Below, one piece after another: positions 1-8,890 of a DNA stretch of 64,000 nt (within the stretch, counting starts at the first letter, position 1; each line of letters starts with the position of its first letter). This stretch comes from Pirellulaceae bacterium (GTDB taxonomy: Bacteria > Planctomycetota > Planctomycetia > Pirellulales > Pirellulaceae), in contig JAHDXO010000017.1 in NCBI GenBank assembly GCA_023382975.1, forward strand, positions 108,853 through 172,852. Reading direction: 5' to 3'. Below the pieces are notes generated by a model, which was not told the DNA's origin, made no database searches, and saw nothing but the letters and a program-made list of their open reading frames with translations. Both the position numbers and the translations under genes were made by a program.

Positions 1-500
1 GCTCGCTGCCAAACGGCCCCGTGACCGTCATGGTTCACGTGGCCAGCGTGTGGGTGCCATTTACCAGCGAATCCAAGGAGGCGATCGCCGCTTATCCGGA
101 GATTCAAAAGGAACTGCGGTTGGCGCTGCAGGCCGTCGGCCGCAGGCTGGGCATGTACCTTCGCCGCCGCCAGAAAGTCAAGCAGGAAGGCGAACGCCGG
201 TCGGTGTTTCTGCGCTACTTGGGCGAAGTGGCGCGGGCGGTCAGTTCGATCAATGGGACGGACAGCGAGCAACTGTACGAGAAACTGCTCCGGGTAGCCC
301 AACGCAAGACGGCCGAGGCGGACGTGAAACTGGACGACCGCGGACGCAAAGTCGAGGCCGACGCGTTCGGCGACAACGTCCTGATCGTGGAACCCGAGGA
401 GGTCGATGCCGAAGCGCTGCTGGCGGCAGCTCGTTCCAGCGGCAACGGCAGCAGCAACGGCAACGGCAACGACGAGGATCCTCAAAAGCGGCTTTTCTAA
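1..500 (+). CDS. top6B: DNA topoisomerase VI subunit B, C-terminal fragment (5' end outside window)
   Basis: This is the C-terminal part of the ATPase subunit of topoisomerase VI, the type IIB enzyme that cuts and passes DNA duplexes together with subunit A. The frame is open from base 3, so the gene starts left of the window; a GTG at 21 is internal. The conserved C-terminal signature is visible (HVASVWVPFTSESKEAIA, then an Arg-rich helix with LGMYLRRR). It is followed by an acidic stretch and a low-complexity Gly/Ser/Asn tail just before the stop. Topo VI is mainly archaeal and plant but is known in planctomycetes. The subunit A gene is not in the window. The next gene starts 16 bp downstream. 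Confidence 0.85.
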   Translation, partial: SLPNGPVTVMVHVASVWVPFTSESKEAIAAYPEIQKELRLALQAVGRRLGMYLRRRQKVKQEGERRSVFLRYLGEVARAVSSINGTDSEQLYEKLLRVAQRKTAEADVKLDDRGRKVEADAFGDNVLIVEPEEVDAEALLAAARSSGNGSSNGNGNDEDPQKRLF

Positions 501-516
501 TTCGGGAGTCCGTGAA

Positions 517-1809
517 ATGAAGCGCGAACTCTGCATGGTATTGCTTCTGGTCTTCACGGTGCTCGGTTGCGCTGGCAGCGCCGACCGTGCCGCCGCACCC
601 GGCGACGGCGGCGACACCGAAGCAGTACAGCCCGATCACGGCGATCCGCTGGAGGAGCCGGCGGACGAGCCAGCGGCCGAGTATCCTCTCGACGAAATGC
701 CTCCCGATTCGTCGCCGCCCGAATCTATCACGGGCAACGAGCCGCCCGATCAAGACTTTCCCGACCGGTTCGAAATTCGATCTCCGGACGTGCGGTCTCC
801 GTTGGACCGACCGGTGCTGGACCGAGGCTTCACTCGGGTCGAGATCTTCTACGCCACGGACCGAGCGCGGGGCGGCGACCAGCCGGAGACTTTCTACACG
901 GACGGTCGCCGGCGCGATGCAGACCGGGTGGCGTTCGAGTTCGGAACGTGCGAGGTCAGTGTGCCGTACAAGCACCGGCCGGGCGAGATTGAACGGCCTT
1001 CGGTCTGGAGGCTCGAATTCCGCGAAGACCCGGCCAAGCACGTGGTCTTGTTGGCGGTCAAGCCGATGCCGCTGGAAGACAGCCTGCCGGCGCTGCGGGC
1101 CCGCGTCGCCGAGTCGGAGAGCCAATCGGCCCTGGTCTTTGTGCATGGGTTCAACGTGCCTTTTGCGGCGGCCGCGCGCCGTACCGCCCAGATGAAATAC
1201 GACTTGAATTTCGACGGCGCCGTGGTGCTGTACAGTTGGCCTGCGCCGCAGAACTACCTGGAATGTCAGGACAACGAAATCTGGACCCGGTCCCATCTGA
1301 TCGAACTGCTGAAGCAATACGTGCAGAAATCCGGCGCAAAGCAGATCCATTTGGTTGCCCACAGCATGGGAACCCGCGTCTTGAGCAACGCCCTGGTGGA
1401 ACTGGCCGACAACCAGGACGGGGCCGATTTCCGCTACAACCAGATCATCCTCGCGGCGCCGGACATCGATGCCGAGATCTTCAAGCAGCGGATCGCTCCG
1501 CGGATCGTCGGTCGGGCCGAACGCATCTCGATCTACGCCTCGTCCAAGGATCTCGCGCTGGTCGCCTCGAAGAAGGCGCACAACAACATCCGTCTGGGCG
1601 AAGGCGGCCCGAACATCACCGTGTTCCCGGGCATGTCGATGATCGAAGTCGTCGACGCCTCGAACGTCGACGAGAGCCTGCTGGGACACTCCTACTACGG
1701 AAACAGTCCGACTCTCCTGCGCGACTTGCGGTTGCTGCTGTCCGGCCAAGATGCCCCGACTCGCGGATTGCGGGCCGGAAACGGGTTCTTTTTTCTCCAG
1801 CGGAATTGA
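517..1809 (+). CDS. DUF900-type alpha/beta hydrolase, predicted lipoprotein
   Basis: A predicted secreted alpha/beta hydrolase of 430 residues; the substrate is unknown. The N-terminus is a lipoprotein signal peptide (charged start, hydrophobic stretch, lipobox VLGC with Cys18), followed by a long acidic, Pro-rich linker. The fold begins with the DUF900 hallmark FYATDRA near residue 110. It continues with the oxyanion strand FVHGFN (about 208), the nucleophile elbow AHSMG (about 283), an Asp in APDIDAE and a late His in GHSYYG. These suit a Ser-Asp-His triad. The ATG at 517 was chosen because it gives a clean signal peptide; the frame stays open further upstream, inside top6B, without a plausible start. 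The rhomboid gene follows 31 bp later, so the two may be co-transcribed. Confidence 0.85.
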   Translation: MKRELCMVLLLVFTVLGCAGSADRAAAPGDGGDTEAVQPDHGDPLEEPADEPAAEYPLDEMPPDSSPPESITGNEPPDQDFPDRFEIRSPDVRSPLDRPVLDRGFTRVEIFYATDRARGGDQPETFYTDGRRRDADRVAFEFGTCEVSVPYKHRPGEIERPSVWRLEFREDPAKHVVLLAVKPMPLEDSLPALRARVAESESQSALVFVHGFNVPFAAAARRTAQMKYDLNFDGAVVLYSWPAPQNYLECQDNEIWTRSHLIELLKQYVQKSGAKQIHLVAHSMGTRVLSNALVELADNQDGADFRYNQIILAAPDIDAEIFKQRIAPRIVGRAERISIYASSKDLALVASKKAHNNIRLGEGGPNITVFPGMSMIEVVDASNVDESLLGHSYYGNSPTLLRDLRLLLSGQDAPTRGLRAGNGFFFLQRN

Positions 1810-1840
1810 AATCCTCGGTTCCGGCATCAGGAAACCTCGC

Positions 1841-3106
1841 ATGATCATCGAGTGTCCGCACTGCCACATCACCGTCCGTCCGGCCGCCGATGGAATCTGC
1901 CCGGCTTGTCGAAAGCCCTTGCGGGGAGCGGCGTTGGAGGTGCCCGGCGGCCAGTCGATCGAGCTGGACATCAACCGCGCCGAGCATGCCGGAATTCCCA
2001 CCGCGTCACCTGGCCAAGTGTTCGAATCGTTGCTCGATGCGCTCACCCCGCGCTTGGTCGTCACGCCGCTGCTGGTCTTGGTCAATGTGGTGATCTTCGC
2101 CTTGCTGTGGCAATCCGAGTGGCGCGAGCCGCGCGGCGAAACGATGATCGCGTGGGGTGCCAACTTCGCCCCCTTGACCGTTTCGGGCCAATGGTGGCGT
2201 CTGCTCAGCAGCATGTTTCTGCATTTCACCGTAATCCACGTCGGCTTCAACATGTGGGTGCTCTGGGACGTCGGCCGCGTGGTCGAGCGTCTGGTGGGCA
2301 ACACGGCATTTCTGATCGCCTACGTGACCAGCGGTTTCTTTGGCTCCGTCGTCAGCGTGCTTTGGAGACAGGATGTCGTCAGCGCGGGCGCGTCGGGAGC
2401 GGTCTTCGGCGTGTTCGGAATCCTGTTGGGTTTCATGCTGCCGCGCCGCGACTCGATCCCCATCGAAGTGATCCGCGCGCACCGCGGCAGCGTGACGGCG
2501 TTCCTGGTGGTGAATCTGCTGCTGGGGCTGAGCATCCCCTGGATCGATATGGCGGCCCATGGCGGAGGCCTGCTTGCCGGTTTTCTTTGCGGACTGCTGC
2601 TGACCCACAAGCTGACGCCGGACCAACGCGGACCGCGTCGCCTGAGGACCGGTCTGCTCGCTCTGGTTGCCCTTGCCGCCGGTTCGGCGACGGTTTTCTA
2701 TCTGCCCGCCGCAGTAAACGCGGTTCGCCACGGCAAGCCGTTTCCGCTTGACACCAACTCGGTCATTCAGAAGTTCAGCGCGGTCGAGGTGCCCGCGATC
2801 GACCGGTTCAATCAACTGACCCAAGACATGCAAAGCGGCGAGGTGACGGACGAGCAGGCCGCGGACATGCTCGAACAACAACTGTTGCCACCGTGGCGCG
2901 AGGCCGCTGGACAACTTCGCGAATCCATCCCTCGCGTGGCCGAACCTCATCAAGCGATGGTCACCCGCTTGGCCGACTACGCCGATCTGCGCGCCAATAG
3001 CTGGGAATTGCTGGCCGAAGGGCTCCGCACCGGCGACCTCGAAACCATCGAAAAGAGCCAGCAAGCCTCTCGCCAAGCCGACGAACTGCTCAAGCAACTC
3101 CAGTAA
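1841..3106 (+). CDS. Rhomboid-family intramembrane serine protease with N-terminal zinc ribbon
   Basis: A 421-residue integral membrane protein. It opens with a small zinc-ribbon-like knuckle (CPHC near residue 5, CPAC near 25), then a linker, then about six hydrophobic segments. The rhomboid catalytic dyad is visible: the serine in GASGAVFG (about residue 186) and the histidine in AAHGGG (about 239). A region typical of loop 1 and TM2 (MFLHFTVIHVGFNMW) comes before them. The family cleaves transmembrane substrates within the membrane. The C-terminal 120 residues are soluble and charged. The ATG at 1841 follows the stop of the DUF900 gene by 31 bp and places the zinc knuckle at the very N-terminus; longer starts would run into the upstream gene. 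Confidence 0.88.
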   Translation: MIIECPHCHITVRPAADGICPACRKPLRGAALEVPGGQSIELDINRAEHAGIPTASPGQVFESLLDALTPRLVVTPLLVLVNVVIFALLWQSEWREPRGETMIAWGANFAPLTVSGQWWRLLSSMFLHFTVIHVGFNMWVLWDVGRVVERLVGNTAFLIAYVTSGFFGSVVSVLWRQDVVSAGASGAVFGVFGILLGFMLPRRDSIPIEVIRAHRGSVTAFLVVNLLLGLSIPWIDMAAHGGGLLAGFLCGLLLTHKLTPDQRGPRRLRTGLLALVALAAGSATVFYLPAAVNAVRHGKPFPLDTNSVIQKFSAVEVPAIDRFNQLTQDMQSGEVTDEQAADMLEQQLLPPWREAAGQLRESIPRVAEPHQAMVTRLADYADLRANSWELLAEGLRTGDLETIEKSQQASRQADELLKQLQ

Positions 3107-3152
3107 ACGAAGCGACAGGCGTCCCGCGCTGCCGGACAGTGCGTGACTTACC

Positions 3153-4301
3153 CTATCGCACAGACTTGGGGCGAGGGGCGGGCGATTCTTGATTCTTCGA
3201 GGCAACTGGTTCGTGGGGTTCCAGCGGGTCGGTGGCGCAATCGAGGGTGGCGACCCAGCCGATTTCGGGCGACCAAGCGCAGCCGACGCCGACAAACCGA
3301 TAGTCGGGGTCGAGCAGCAGCTTTCGGTGCCCCCGGTCGGGGATTCCCGGATCGATCAGCCACCAGCAGACCAATCCCCGCGCAGCCCACTCGCGCGACC
3401 ACTTGCCCCAGACGACGTTCTCGCCCAGGACCGGCAGCGGCAGCGGATACTCGATCGATGTCTCGCCCGAGGCGATCCGGCGCGTGGACGGTTCGACGCT
3501 CACGGCGCATTCAAAGCCCGGTCGATCGAGAACCGGAAGCGTCGCCTCGTGGCCATGATCCATGACAAACTGGCCGAGATGCTCGGGAACCGAGTAGTAG
3601 CGGCAGCGGTTCGGGGTGGGGTACTCGACACGAAAAAACGTCTCTTCGTCTCGGTAGATCCGCAGGACGATCTGCCGTCGATCGTTCATCTGATCGCAGA
3701 TGCGTTTCCATTCATCCAGCCCGCGGCGAGTTGCTCCGAAGGTCGCAATGCGTTGGCCCGGTCTGCGGCCGAAGCGGTCCACGTGGTCCGGCCGCTCCTT
3801 GCCGCCGCTCAGGAAGTCATGCGAAAAGAAACGGGCCGCGCGATCCAGGACGTCGTTGCGGGTCCACGCCGGCAACGGTCGGGTTTCGCGCAGCGCATTG
3901 ATGGTTTCGTCGATCAGAGCCAGCGACAGTTCCTCGTCCTGCCGGTCGTCGCGCCGTTCGCTGATCCACAGGTAGTCGTGCCGATGGCCGGGATTGAGAA
4001 TCAGCTTGTACGCCTCAAACGGCTCGGCAGCCGATTCGGGAACCCGTTGCCGCGCCGCCTTCAGGGGAACCAGAAATCGCTCGGCAAACACGGCAGGCTG
4101 GCGGCGGATCTCGTTTACGTGACGAAGAATCTCGTCCTCCAATTCGCGCCAAACTGCTGGTGCGCCAAAGTTGGCACTGGGATCTTGGCCCGAAGCCGAA
4201 TTGACCACAGCACTCAGCAACGTTGACAACAGCAGGACGATACTGCGATTTGCCCAGCAGCATCGTCGTTCCTCGGTCCGAAATCCGGGCGATGATGTCA
4301 T
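3153..4301 (-). CDS. CAP-superfamily (SCP/PR1-like) secreted protein
   Basis: A 382-residue protein with a hydrophobic export signal (SIVLLLSTLLSAVV) after a charged N-terminus. The second half carries CAP signatures: a GENVVWG segment and the closing motif DRGHRKLLL followed by VGVGCAW. CAP proteins are extracellular; bacterial members have varied and mostly unknown roles. The first half (a helix with EIRRQPAVFAERFL) matches the usual start of the domain. The region in between is longer than in a minimal CAP domain and holds an inserted segment of about 80 residues. The gene is convergent with the rhomboid gene and lies 18 bp downstream of the exonuclease III gene on the same strand. The function cannot be stated more closely. 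Confidence 0.75.
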   Translation of the reverse strand: MTSSPGFRTEERRCCWANRSIVLLLSTLLSAVVNSASGQDPSANFGAPAVWRELEDEILRHVNEIRRQPAVFAERFLVPLKAARQRVPESAAEPFEAYKLILNPGHRHDYLWISERRDDRQDEELSLALIDETINALRETRPLPAWTRNDVLDRAARFFSHDFLSGGKERPDHVDRFGRRPGQRIATFGATRRGLDEWKRICDQMNDRRQIVLRIYRDEETFFRVEYPTPNRCRYYSVPEHLGQFVMDHGHEATLPVLDRPGFECAVSVEPSTRRIASGETSIEYPLPLPVLGENVVWGKWSREWAARGLVCWWLIDPGIPDRGHRKLLLDPDYRFVGVGCAWSPEIGWVATLDCATDPLEPHEPVASKNQESPAPRPKSVR

Positions 4302-4319
4302 CTTCGCGCAACCAGCGGG

Positions 4320-5093
4320 TTACTTGGTTTTCAGGTTGATCGTCACCGGAGCGTGGTCGGAGATTGTCATCCCGCCCGATCGGTCTACCGAGGCGTCCTG
4401 CCAACGCTCCAAGGCAGCCTGATTGCCCAGCAGATAATCGATCCGCCATCCGCGGTCCAACTGTCGCGCGTTGCCTCGATTCGACCACCACGAATAGGGG
4501 CCATCGATGTCGCCAAAGTGCATTCGGACGAAATCGTTCCAGCCGGCGTCCAGCAGACGGCCAAACCATTGACGTTCGTGAGGCAAGAAGCCCGAATTCT
4601 TGGCGTTGCCTTTGGCGTAGAAGATGTCCCGCTCGGTATGCGCGATGTTCAAATCGCCGCCCAGGACGACCGGTTCGTCGCTCTTGGCCAACTTCCTGGC
4701 CCAGGGCAAGAATCGCTTCATCCAGGCTTCTTTCAGCTCTTGCTGCTCGGGGCCTGACGAACCGGATGGCAGGTACACCGAGACAACTTGTACCCCAGCG
4801 ACCCGGGCCCTCAGGACACGACCGTCCAAGTCGGGCTTGCCATCGATGCCGGTGCCGAGCAACTCGATGGGCAGTCGCGACCAAATCGCAGTTCCGGCAT
4901 AGCCTTTCTTTTCTGCGGGGTGCCAATGCACCGACCAGCCTTCGGGCTGCTGCCACTCGGGTGGCAGTTGTTCGGGCAGACTCCGGACCTCCTGCAGCAA
5001 CAGGACGTCTGGAGCGATCTGGGCCAAACAGTCGCCAAAGCCCTTTTTCAGCGCGGCCCGCAAACCGTTCACGTTCCAAGTGGTGATTCTCAT
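4320..5093 (-). CDS. xth: Exodeoxyribonuclease III
   Basis: A DNA repair enzyme of the exonuclease III/AP endonuclease family (endonuclease-exonuclease-phosphatase fold), 257 residues, the normal family length. Visible motifs are MRITTWNVNGLRA at the start, the metal-binding Glu in LLQEVR, GGDLNIAH, WRIDYLLG and the C-terminal SDHAPV. It would incise abasic sites and degrade 3' ends. The start was set at the ATG that begins the conserved first strand; an upstream ATG would add only nine residues. The gene is divergent from the phosphomutase gene at 5233, with 139 bp between them for both promoters. Confidence 0.93.
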   Translation of the reverse strand: MRITTWNVNGLRAALKKGFGDCLAQIAPDVLLLQEVRSLPEQLPPEWQQPEGWSVHWHPAEKKGYAGTAIWSRLPIELLGTGIDGKPDLDGRVLRARVAGVQVVSVYLPSGSSGPEQQELKEAWMKRFLPWARKLAKSDEPVVLGGDLNIAHTERDIFYAKGNAKNSGFLPHERQWFGRLLDAGWNDFVRMHFGDIDGPYSWWSNRGNARQLDRGWRIDYLLGNQAALERWQDASVDRSGGMTISDHAPVTINLKTK

Positions 5094-5232
5094 GCGTGTA
5101 CTTATAGGAAATCCTGGCAAGAAACCAAGCGGACAGCCCGTTGATTTTGCCGATGATGCACGTCTGGACGTCTGCGGGGTTTTTGATCACACTGTACCCT
5201 TTACGGCCCATCGGTATTCAAGGCATCTTGGT

Positions 5233-6438
5233 ATGAAATACGCTCTTGTCATCCCGGACGGCTGCGCGGACGAACCCCAAGCGTCGCTCGGCGGAAAGAC
5301 TCCGTTGCAGGCTGCGCGCACTCCGGCGATGGACGAGGTGGCGGCGTGCGGAGTGGTCGGCCGTGCCAACCATGTCCCCGATCATTTGCCGGCCGGTTCG
5401 GACGTGGCAAACCTAAGCCTTTTGGGCTATGATCCTGATGCCAATTATTCGGGGCGTGCGCCTTTGGAGGCGGCAGCCCAAGGGATCGCGTTGGGGCCCG
5501 AGGATTGGGCGATCCGCTGCAATCTGGTGACGATCGAGAACCAGATCATGCGCGACTTCACGGCGGGCCACATTTCGACGGAGGAAGCGTCGGCGCTGCT
5601 CAAGTCGGCTCAGGAGGAACTGGTCGGCGATCTGCCGTTGGAGTTCGTGCCCGGCGTCAGCTACCGCAACCTGTTGATCTACCGAGGGCACAACCGCCCC
5701 GCGCCGTTCACACGGGAGACGCGGGCCGCGGCGCCTCACGATTTGACCGACAAGTCGGTGGTGGACGATTTCCCGCGGGGTGGCGGCAGCGACTTGCTGA
5801 ACGATTTGATGAGCCGCAGCGTTTCGCTGTTCGCGGAACATCCGGTCAATGCGGCTCGTCGCCAGGCCGGCAAGCTGCCGGCCACCAATGTCTGGTTGTG
5901 GGGCCTGGGGCGTGCGCCTCGTCTGCAGCCGTTCCAGCAAGCCTACGGTTGCGCGGGCAAGATGATCACGGCGGTCGACCTGCTGCGCGGATTGGCGGCG
6001 CTGATCGGTTGGCAGCGAATCGACGTGCCGGGGGCGACCGGCTATACCGACACCGACTACGCGGCCAAAGGTCGCTACGCGGTCGATGCCCTGCCGGGAA
6101 CCGACCTGATCTGCGTCCACGTCGAAGCCACGGACGAAGCGTCGCACGAAGGGGACATCGAGGCGAAGATCAAGGCGCTGGAAGAGATCGATCGCCACAT
6201 TGTGGCGCCGCTGCTGAAGGCGTTGCGCGCCGCCGGCGACTACCGCATCCTGGTCACGCCCGATCATCCGACGCCCGTGCGAACCAAGACGCACAGCCAC
6301 GGCTTTGTTCCCTTTGCTTTGGCTGGAACCGGGGTGGTTGCCGACGACTGCACGACGTACGACGAGACGTGTGCGGCGCGGTCCAGTCTGAGTTTTCCCG
6401 AGGGCTGGAAACTGATGCGTTACTTCCTGCAGGGCTAA
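5233..6438 (+). CDS. apgM: apgM-type phosphomutase (annotated phosphoglycerate mutase; possible homoserine kinase)
   Basis: A 401-residue member of the alkaline-phosphatase superfamily, archaeal-type cofactor-independent phosphoglycerate mutase. It begins with the metal-binding strand YALVIPDGCADE. The serine of GSDVANLSLLGYDP is the expected covalently modified residue. C-terminal metal ligands are in HVEATDEASHEGD and VTPDHPTP. A subclade of this family has been proposed to act as homoserine kinase in bacteria that lack ThrB. This copy lies 76 bp upstream of an aspartokinase gene on the same strand, which favours a threonine-pathway role, but sequence alone does not decide between the two activities. 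The ATG at 5233 starts exactly at the conserved first strand. Confidence 0.85.
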   Translation: MKYALVIPDGCADEPQASLGGKTPLQAARTPAMDEVAACGVVGRANHVPDHLPAGSDVANLSLLGYDPDANYSGRAPLEAAAQGIALGPEDWAIRCNLVTIENQIMRDFTAGHISTEEASALLKSAQEELVGDLPLEFVPGVSYRNLLIYRGHNRPAPFTRETRAAAPHDLTDKSVVDDFPRGGGSDLLNDLMSRSVSLFAEHPVNAARRQAGKLPATNVWLWGLGRAPRLQPFQQAYGCAGKMITAVDLLRGLAALIGWQRIDVPGATGYTDTDYAAKGRYAVDALPGTDLICVHVEATDEASHEGDIEAKIKALEEIDRHIVAPLLKALRAAGDYRILVTPDHPTPVRTKTHSHGFVPFALAGTGVVADDCTTYDETCAARSSLSFPEGWKLMRYFLQG

Positions 6439-6514
6439 CGCAGCGGCGGGGAACGGTTCCCTTGCGATGCGAATTGAGTCCCTTTCTTTTTTCGAGAAGC
6501 GATAGCGAAATCCT

Positions 6515-8293
6515 ATGTCTCTGATCGTACAAAAATTTGGCGGAACCAGCGTAGCGGATTGCGAGAAGATCCTGGCAGCGGCGCGGAAGGCAATTCGCGC
6601 CCATCAAGACGGGCACCAAGTGGTGATGGTGGTCAGCGCGATGGGCAAGCAGACGGACCAGTTGATCCAATTGGCGAACCAGATCACCGATCGACCAGCG
6701 GCACGCGAGATGGACATGCTGCTGTCCACCGGCGAACAGGTCAGCGTGTCGCTGATGGCGATGGCGATCCATTCGCTGGGCTACAATGCCGTGAGTTTGA
6801 CGGGGGCCCAGATCGGCATTCGCACCGACGCCATCCACACAAAAGCCCGCATCAAGTCGATTTCGACCGATCGGCTCCGGCAGTTGCTGGACCAGGGCAA
6901 CATCGTGATCGCCGCAGGTTTCCAGGGCATCGACGAGCATTTGGACATTACGACGCTGGGACGCGGCGGCAGCGACACGACAGCGGTCGCGCTGGCCGCC
7001 GTCCTGGACGCGGACGCCTGCGAGATCTACACCGATGTCGACGGCGTTTACACGACCGATCCGCGGGTGCTGCCCGAGGCGCGGCAAGTCGACCGAATCA
7101 GCTATGACGAGATGCTCGAGCTGGCCAGTCTCGGCGCGAGTGTGATGCACAACCGGTCGATCGAGTTCGCCAAGAAATTCGGCGTCCCGATCCACGTGCG
7201 CAGCAGTTTCAGCGACGCCCCGGGCTCGATGATCGTGGCCGAATCCGAGTCGGACGACCGGCCGGTGTGCGGCGCTGCGGTCACGAAGAACGAAGCCCGG
7301 ATCTCGGTGCTCGGCGTGCCGGACCGGCCCGGCGTCAGCCTGCAGATCTTTTCCCGCGTGGCCGAGCGGAACGTGACGGTCGACATGATCGTGCAGAACG
7401 TCAGCGAGGCGGGAAACGCGGACATTTCGTTCACGGTGCCGCGCGACGAACTGCGGATCACGCTGGAAGCAGTCCAGGAGGCGATCGACTCGCTGGGCAC
7501 GGGGCGCATCACGCACGACGACAACGTGTCAAAGGTCTCGGTGGTCGGTCTGGGAATGGCGAACCAGACGGGTGTGGCGGAGAAGATGTTCGCCGCCTTG
7601 GCAGCGGAGAAGATCAACATTCAGATGATCTCGACCAGCGAAATCAAGATCTCGGTGTTGGTGGAACGCGATGCCGCGCTGCCGGCCTTGCGTGCCGTGC
7701 ATGCCGCCTTCGAACTCGCCAAGAAGCCGGCGACTTCGTCGGCGGTCGAGACAGGCAGTCGCGAATCGGCCGATGCGGCGGATGTCGCCTCGCGTCTGCA
7801 AGGCGTTGACATGGAAGACCTGATGCTGGACGACGTGACGCTGGACGAAACGCAGGGGCGGGTAACGATCAGCGGCCTGCCGGACATTCCGGGCATTGCG
7901 GCGCACGTATTCCGCGAGGTGGCGGCCAGCGGGATCGTCGTGGACATGATCGTGCAGAGCCACGACAGTCATGCGGATCACGCCAGTCTGAGTTTCACCG
8001 TCCCTCGGGACCAAGTGGCTTCGGCTGCCGCAGTCGCTCGGCGGTTGGCCGACGAGTTCTTCTGCGGCGGCACCAGCAGCGAGCCGGAGATCGCCAAGCT
8101 GTCGGTGTCCGGGGTGGGACTCAGAAGCAACACGGGGGTCGCCATCCGCATGTTCCGGGCGTTGGCCGACGCGGGGGTGAACGTCGATATGGTGAACACC
8201 AGCGAAGTCCGGGTGAACGTCGTTGCCGACGGCAAGGAAGGGGCCGCCGCCCTGGCGAGTCTCAAGGCCGCGTTTGCGGACGCCCTGCGTTGA
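6515..8293 (+). CDS. lysC: Aspartate kinase with four ACT domains
   Basis: Aspartokinase makes aspartyl phosphate, the first step to lysine, threonine and methionine. The protein has 592 residues against about 400-450 for the common monofunctional form. The catalytic domain spans about residues 1-250 (KFGGTS at 7-12, then the RGGSDTTA segment). Two pairs of ACT domains follow: about 260-410 (VPDRPGVSLQIF; GLGMANQTGVAEKMF) and about 440-590 (LPDIPGIAAHVF; GVGLRSNTGVAIRMF), so the regulatory half is duplicated. Four-ACT aspartokinases are known from cyanobacteria. Allosteric inhibition by pathway end products is expected. Only 76 bp separate it from the phosphomutase gene, too little for a lysine riboswitch. 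Confidence 0.95.
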   Translation: MSLIVQKFGGTSVADCEKILAAARKAIRAHQDGHQVVMVVSAMGKQTDQLIQLANQITDRPAAREMDMLLSTGEQVSVSLMAMAIHSLGYNAVSLTGAQIGIRTDAIHTKARIKSISTDRLRQLLDQGNIVIAAGFQGIDEHLDITTLGRGGSDTTAVALAAVLDADACEIYTDVDGVYTTDPRVLPEARQVDRISYDEMLELASLGASVMHNRSIEFAKKFGVPIHVRSSFSDAPGSMIVAESESDDRPVCGAAVTKNEARISVLGVPDRPGVSLQIFSRVAERNVTVDMIVQNVSEAGNADISFTVPRDELRITLEAVQEAIDSLGTGRITHDDNVSKVSVVGLGMANQTGVAEKMFAALAAEKINIQMISTSEIKISVLVERDAALPALRAVHAAFELAKKPATSSAVETGSRESADAADVASRLQGVDMEDLMLDDVTLDETQGRVTISGLPDIPGIAAHVFREVAASGIVVDMIVQSHDSHADHASLSFTVPRDQVASAAAVARRLADEFFCGGTSSEPEIAKLSVSGVGLRSNTGVAIRMFRALADAGVNVDMVNTSEVRVNVVADGKEGAAALASLKAAFADALR

Positions 8294-8334
8294 ACCTTTT
8301 TTTCATTTTTGCCGGTTTTTTTGGGGTTTCCGGC

Positions 8335-8362
8335 TTGCAAATCCGTTCGCAGAGTATCTAAT
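8335..8362 (+). promoter_or_regulatory. Possible sigma-70-like promoter of the HU gene
   Basis: TTGCAA at 8335-8340 and TCTAAT at 8357-8362 are separated by 16 bp and lie 72 bp upstream of the HU start codon. The preceding stretch (8299-8326) is T-rich, unusual for this GC-rich window. The match is partial and rests on consensus only. Confidence 0.35.
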
Positions 8363-8434
8363 CATCGCCATCCGCGATGCGGATGAATGCGTTGAGTTTA
8401 CTAGACCTACCCGTTACATGGAGGGCTGCAGCAC

Positions 8435-8752
8435 ATGGCCAAGAAGAAAGCAGCGTCGAAGGCACCCACGAAGAACGAACTGTACGCGAGCATCTCGGAA
8501 AAGACCGGATTGTCCAAAAAGGATGTCGGCGCGGTGCTCGACGCCCTGGGCGAGGAACTCACCAAGGCCGTCAAGGAAGCGGGACAGTTCACCCTGCACG
8601 GTCTGTTGAAGGTCGTCGTGCAACACCGGGAAGCGACCAAGAAGCGGCAAGTCCGCAACCCGGCCACCGGCGAGATGGTCTGGGCCGCCCCCAAGCCGGC
8701 GCGGAAGGTGGTCAAGGTACGGCCCCTGAAGACGCTCAAGGAAATGGTCTGA
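8435..8752 (+). CDS. HU/IHF-family DNA-binding protein
   Basis: A small basic nucleoid protein of 105 residues. After a Lys/Ala-rich leader (MAKKKAASKAPTKNELY) it follows the HU pattern: a helical N-terminal half (LSKKDVGAVLDALGEELTK), the strand GQFTLHGLLKVVV, then the DNA-binding arm with RNPATGE and a basic C-terminus (KVVKVRPLKTLKEMV). The arm reads RNPATGEMVWAAPK rather than the common RNPQTGKEI, and the Lys-rich leader is an addition over classical HU; both are common in planctomycete paralogues. It is flanked by a promoter-like sequence and a strong terminator, so it is probably transcribed alone. Confidence 0.92.
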   Translation: MAKKKAASKAPTKNELYASISEKTGLSKKDVGAVLDALGEELTKAVKEAGQFTLHGLLKVVVQHREATKKRQVRNPATGEMVWAAPKPARKVVKVRPLKTLKEMV

Positions 8753-8804
8753 AATCGCCCCCCGCGACTGCGACCTGCGAAAGCTTCCAAGAAGACATGC
8801 GAAG

Positions 8805-8840
8805 CCGTGCGCGGCCTGACATTGGGCCGCGCGCGGTTTC
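8805..8840 (+). terminator. Rho-independent-like terminator after the HU gene
   Basis: A 12-bp GC-rich stem (8805-8816 pairing with 8825-8836, one G-T pair) with an 8-base loop is followed by TTTCT. It lies 52 bp after the HU stop, between the HU gene and the oppositely oriented ArsR-type gene. The T-tract is short. Confidence 0.6.
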
Positions 8841-8890
8841 TAGTGCTCGCATGTCCCGTCTCTTTGCCAAGACCGCGGAAGTCTCCGCAG

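Noticed and set aside
250..2304. A 684-residue frame on the minus strand across the DUF900 and rhomboid genes
   Set aside because: It is the shadow of two well-supported plus-strand genes; composition is Arg/Pro/His-biased with no recognisable domain.
6439..6514. Lysine riboswitch before the aspartokinase gene
   Set aside because: Only 76 bp separate the genes, too short for the aptamer, and no matching fold was seen.
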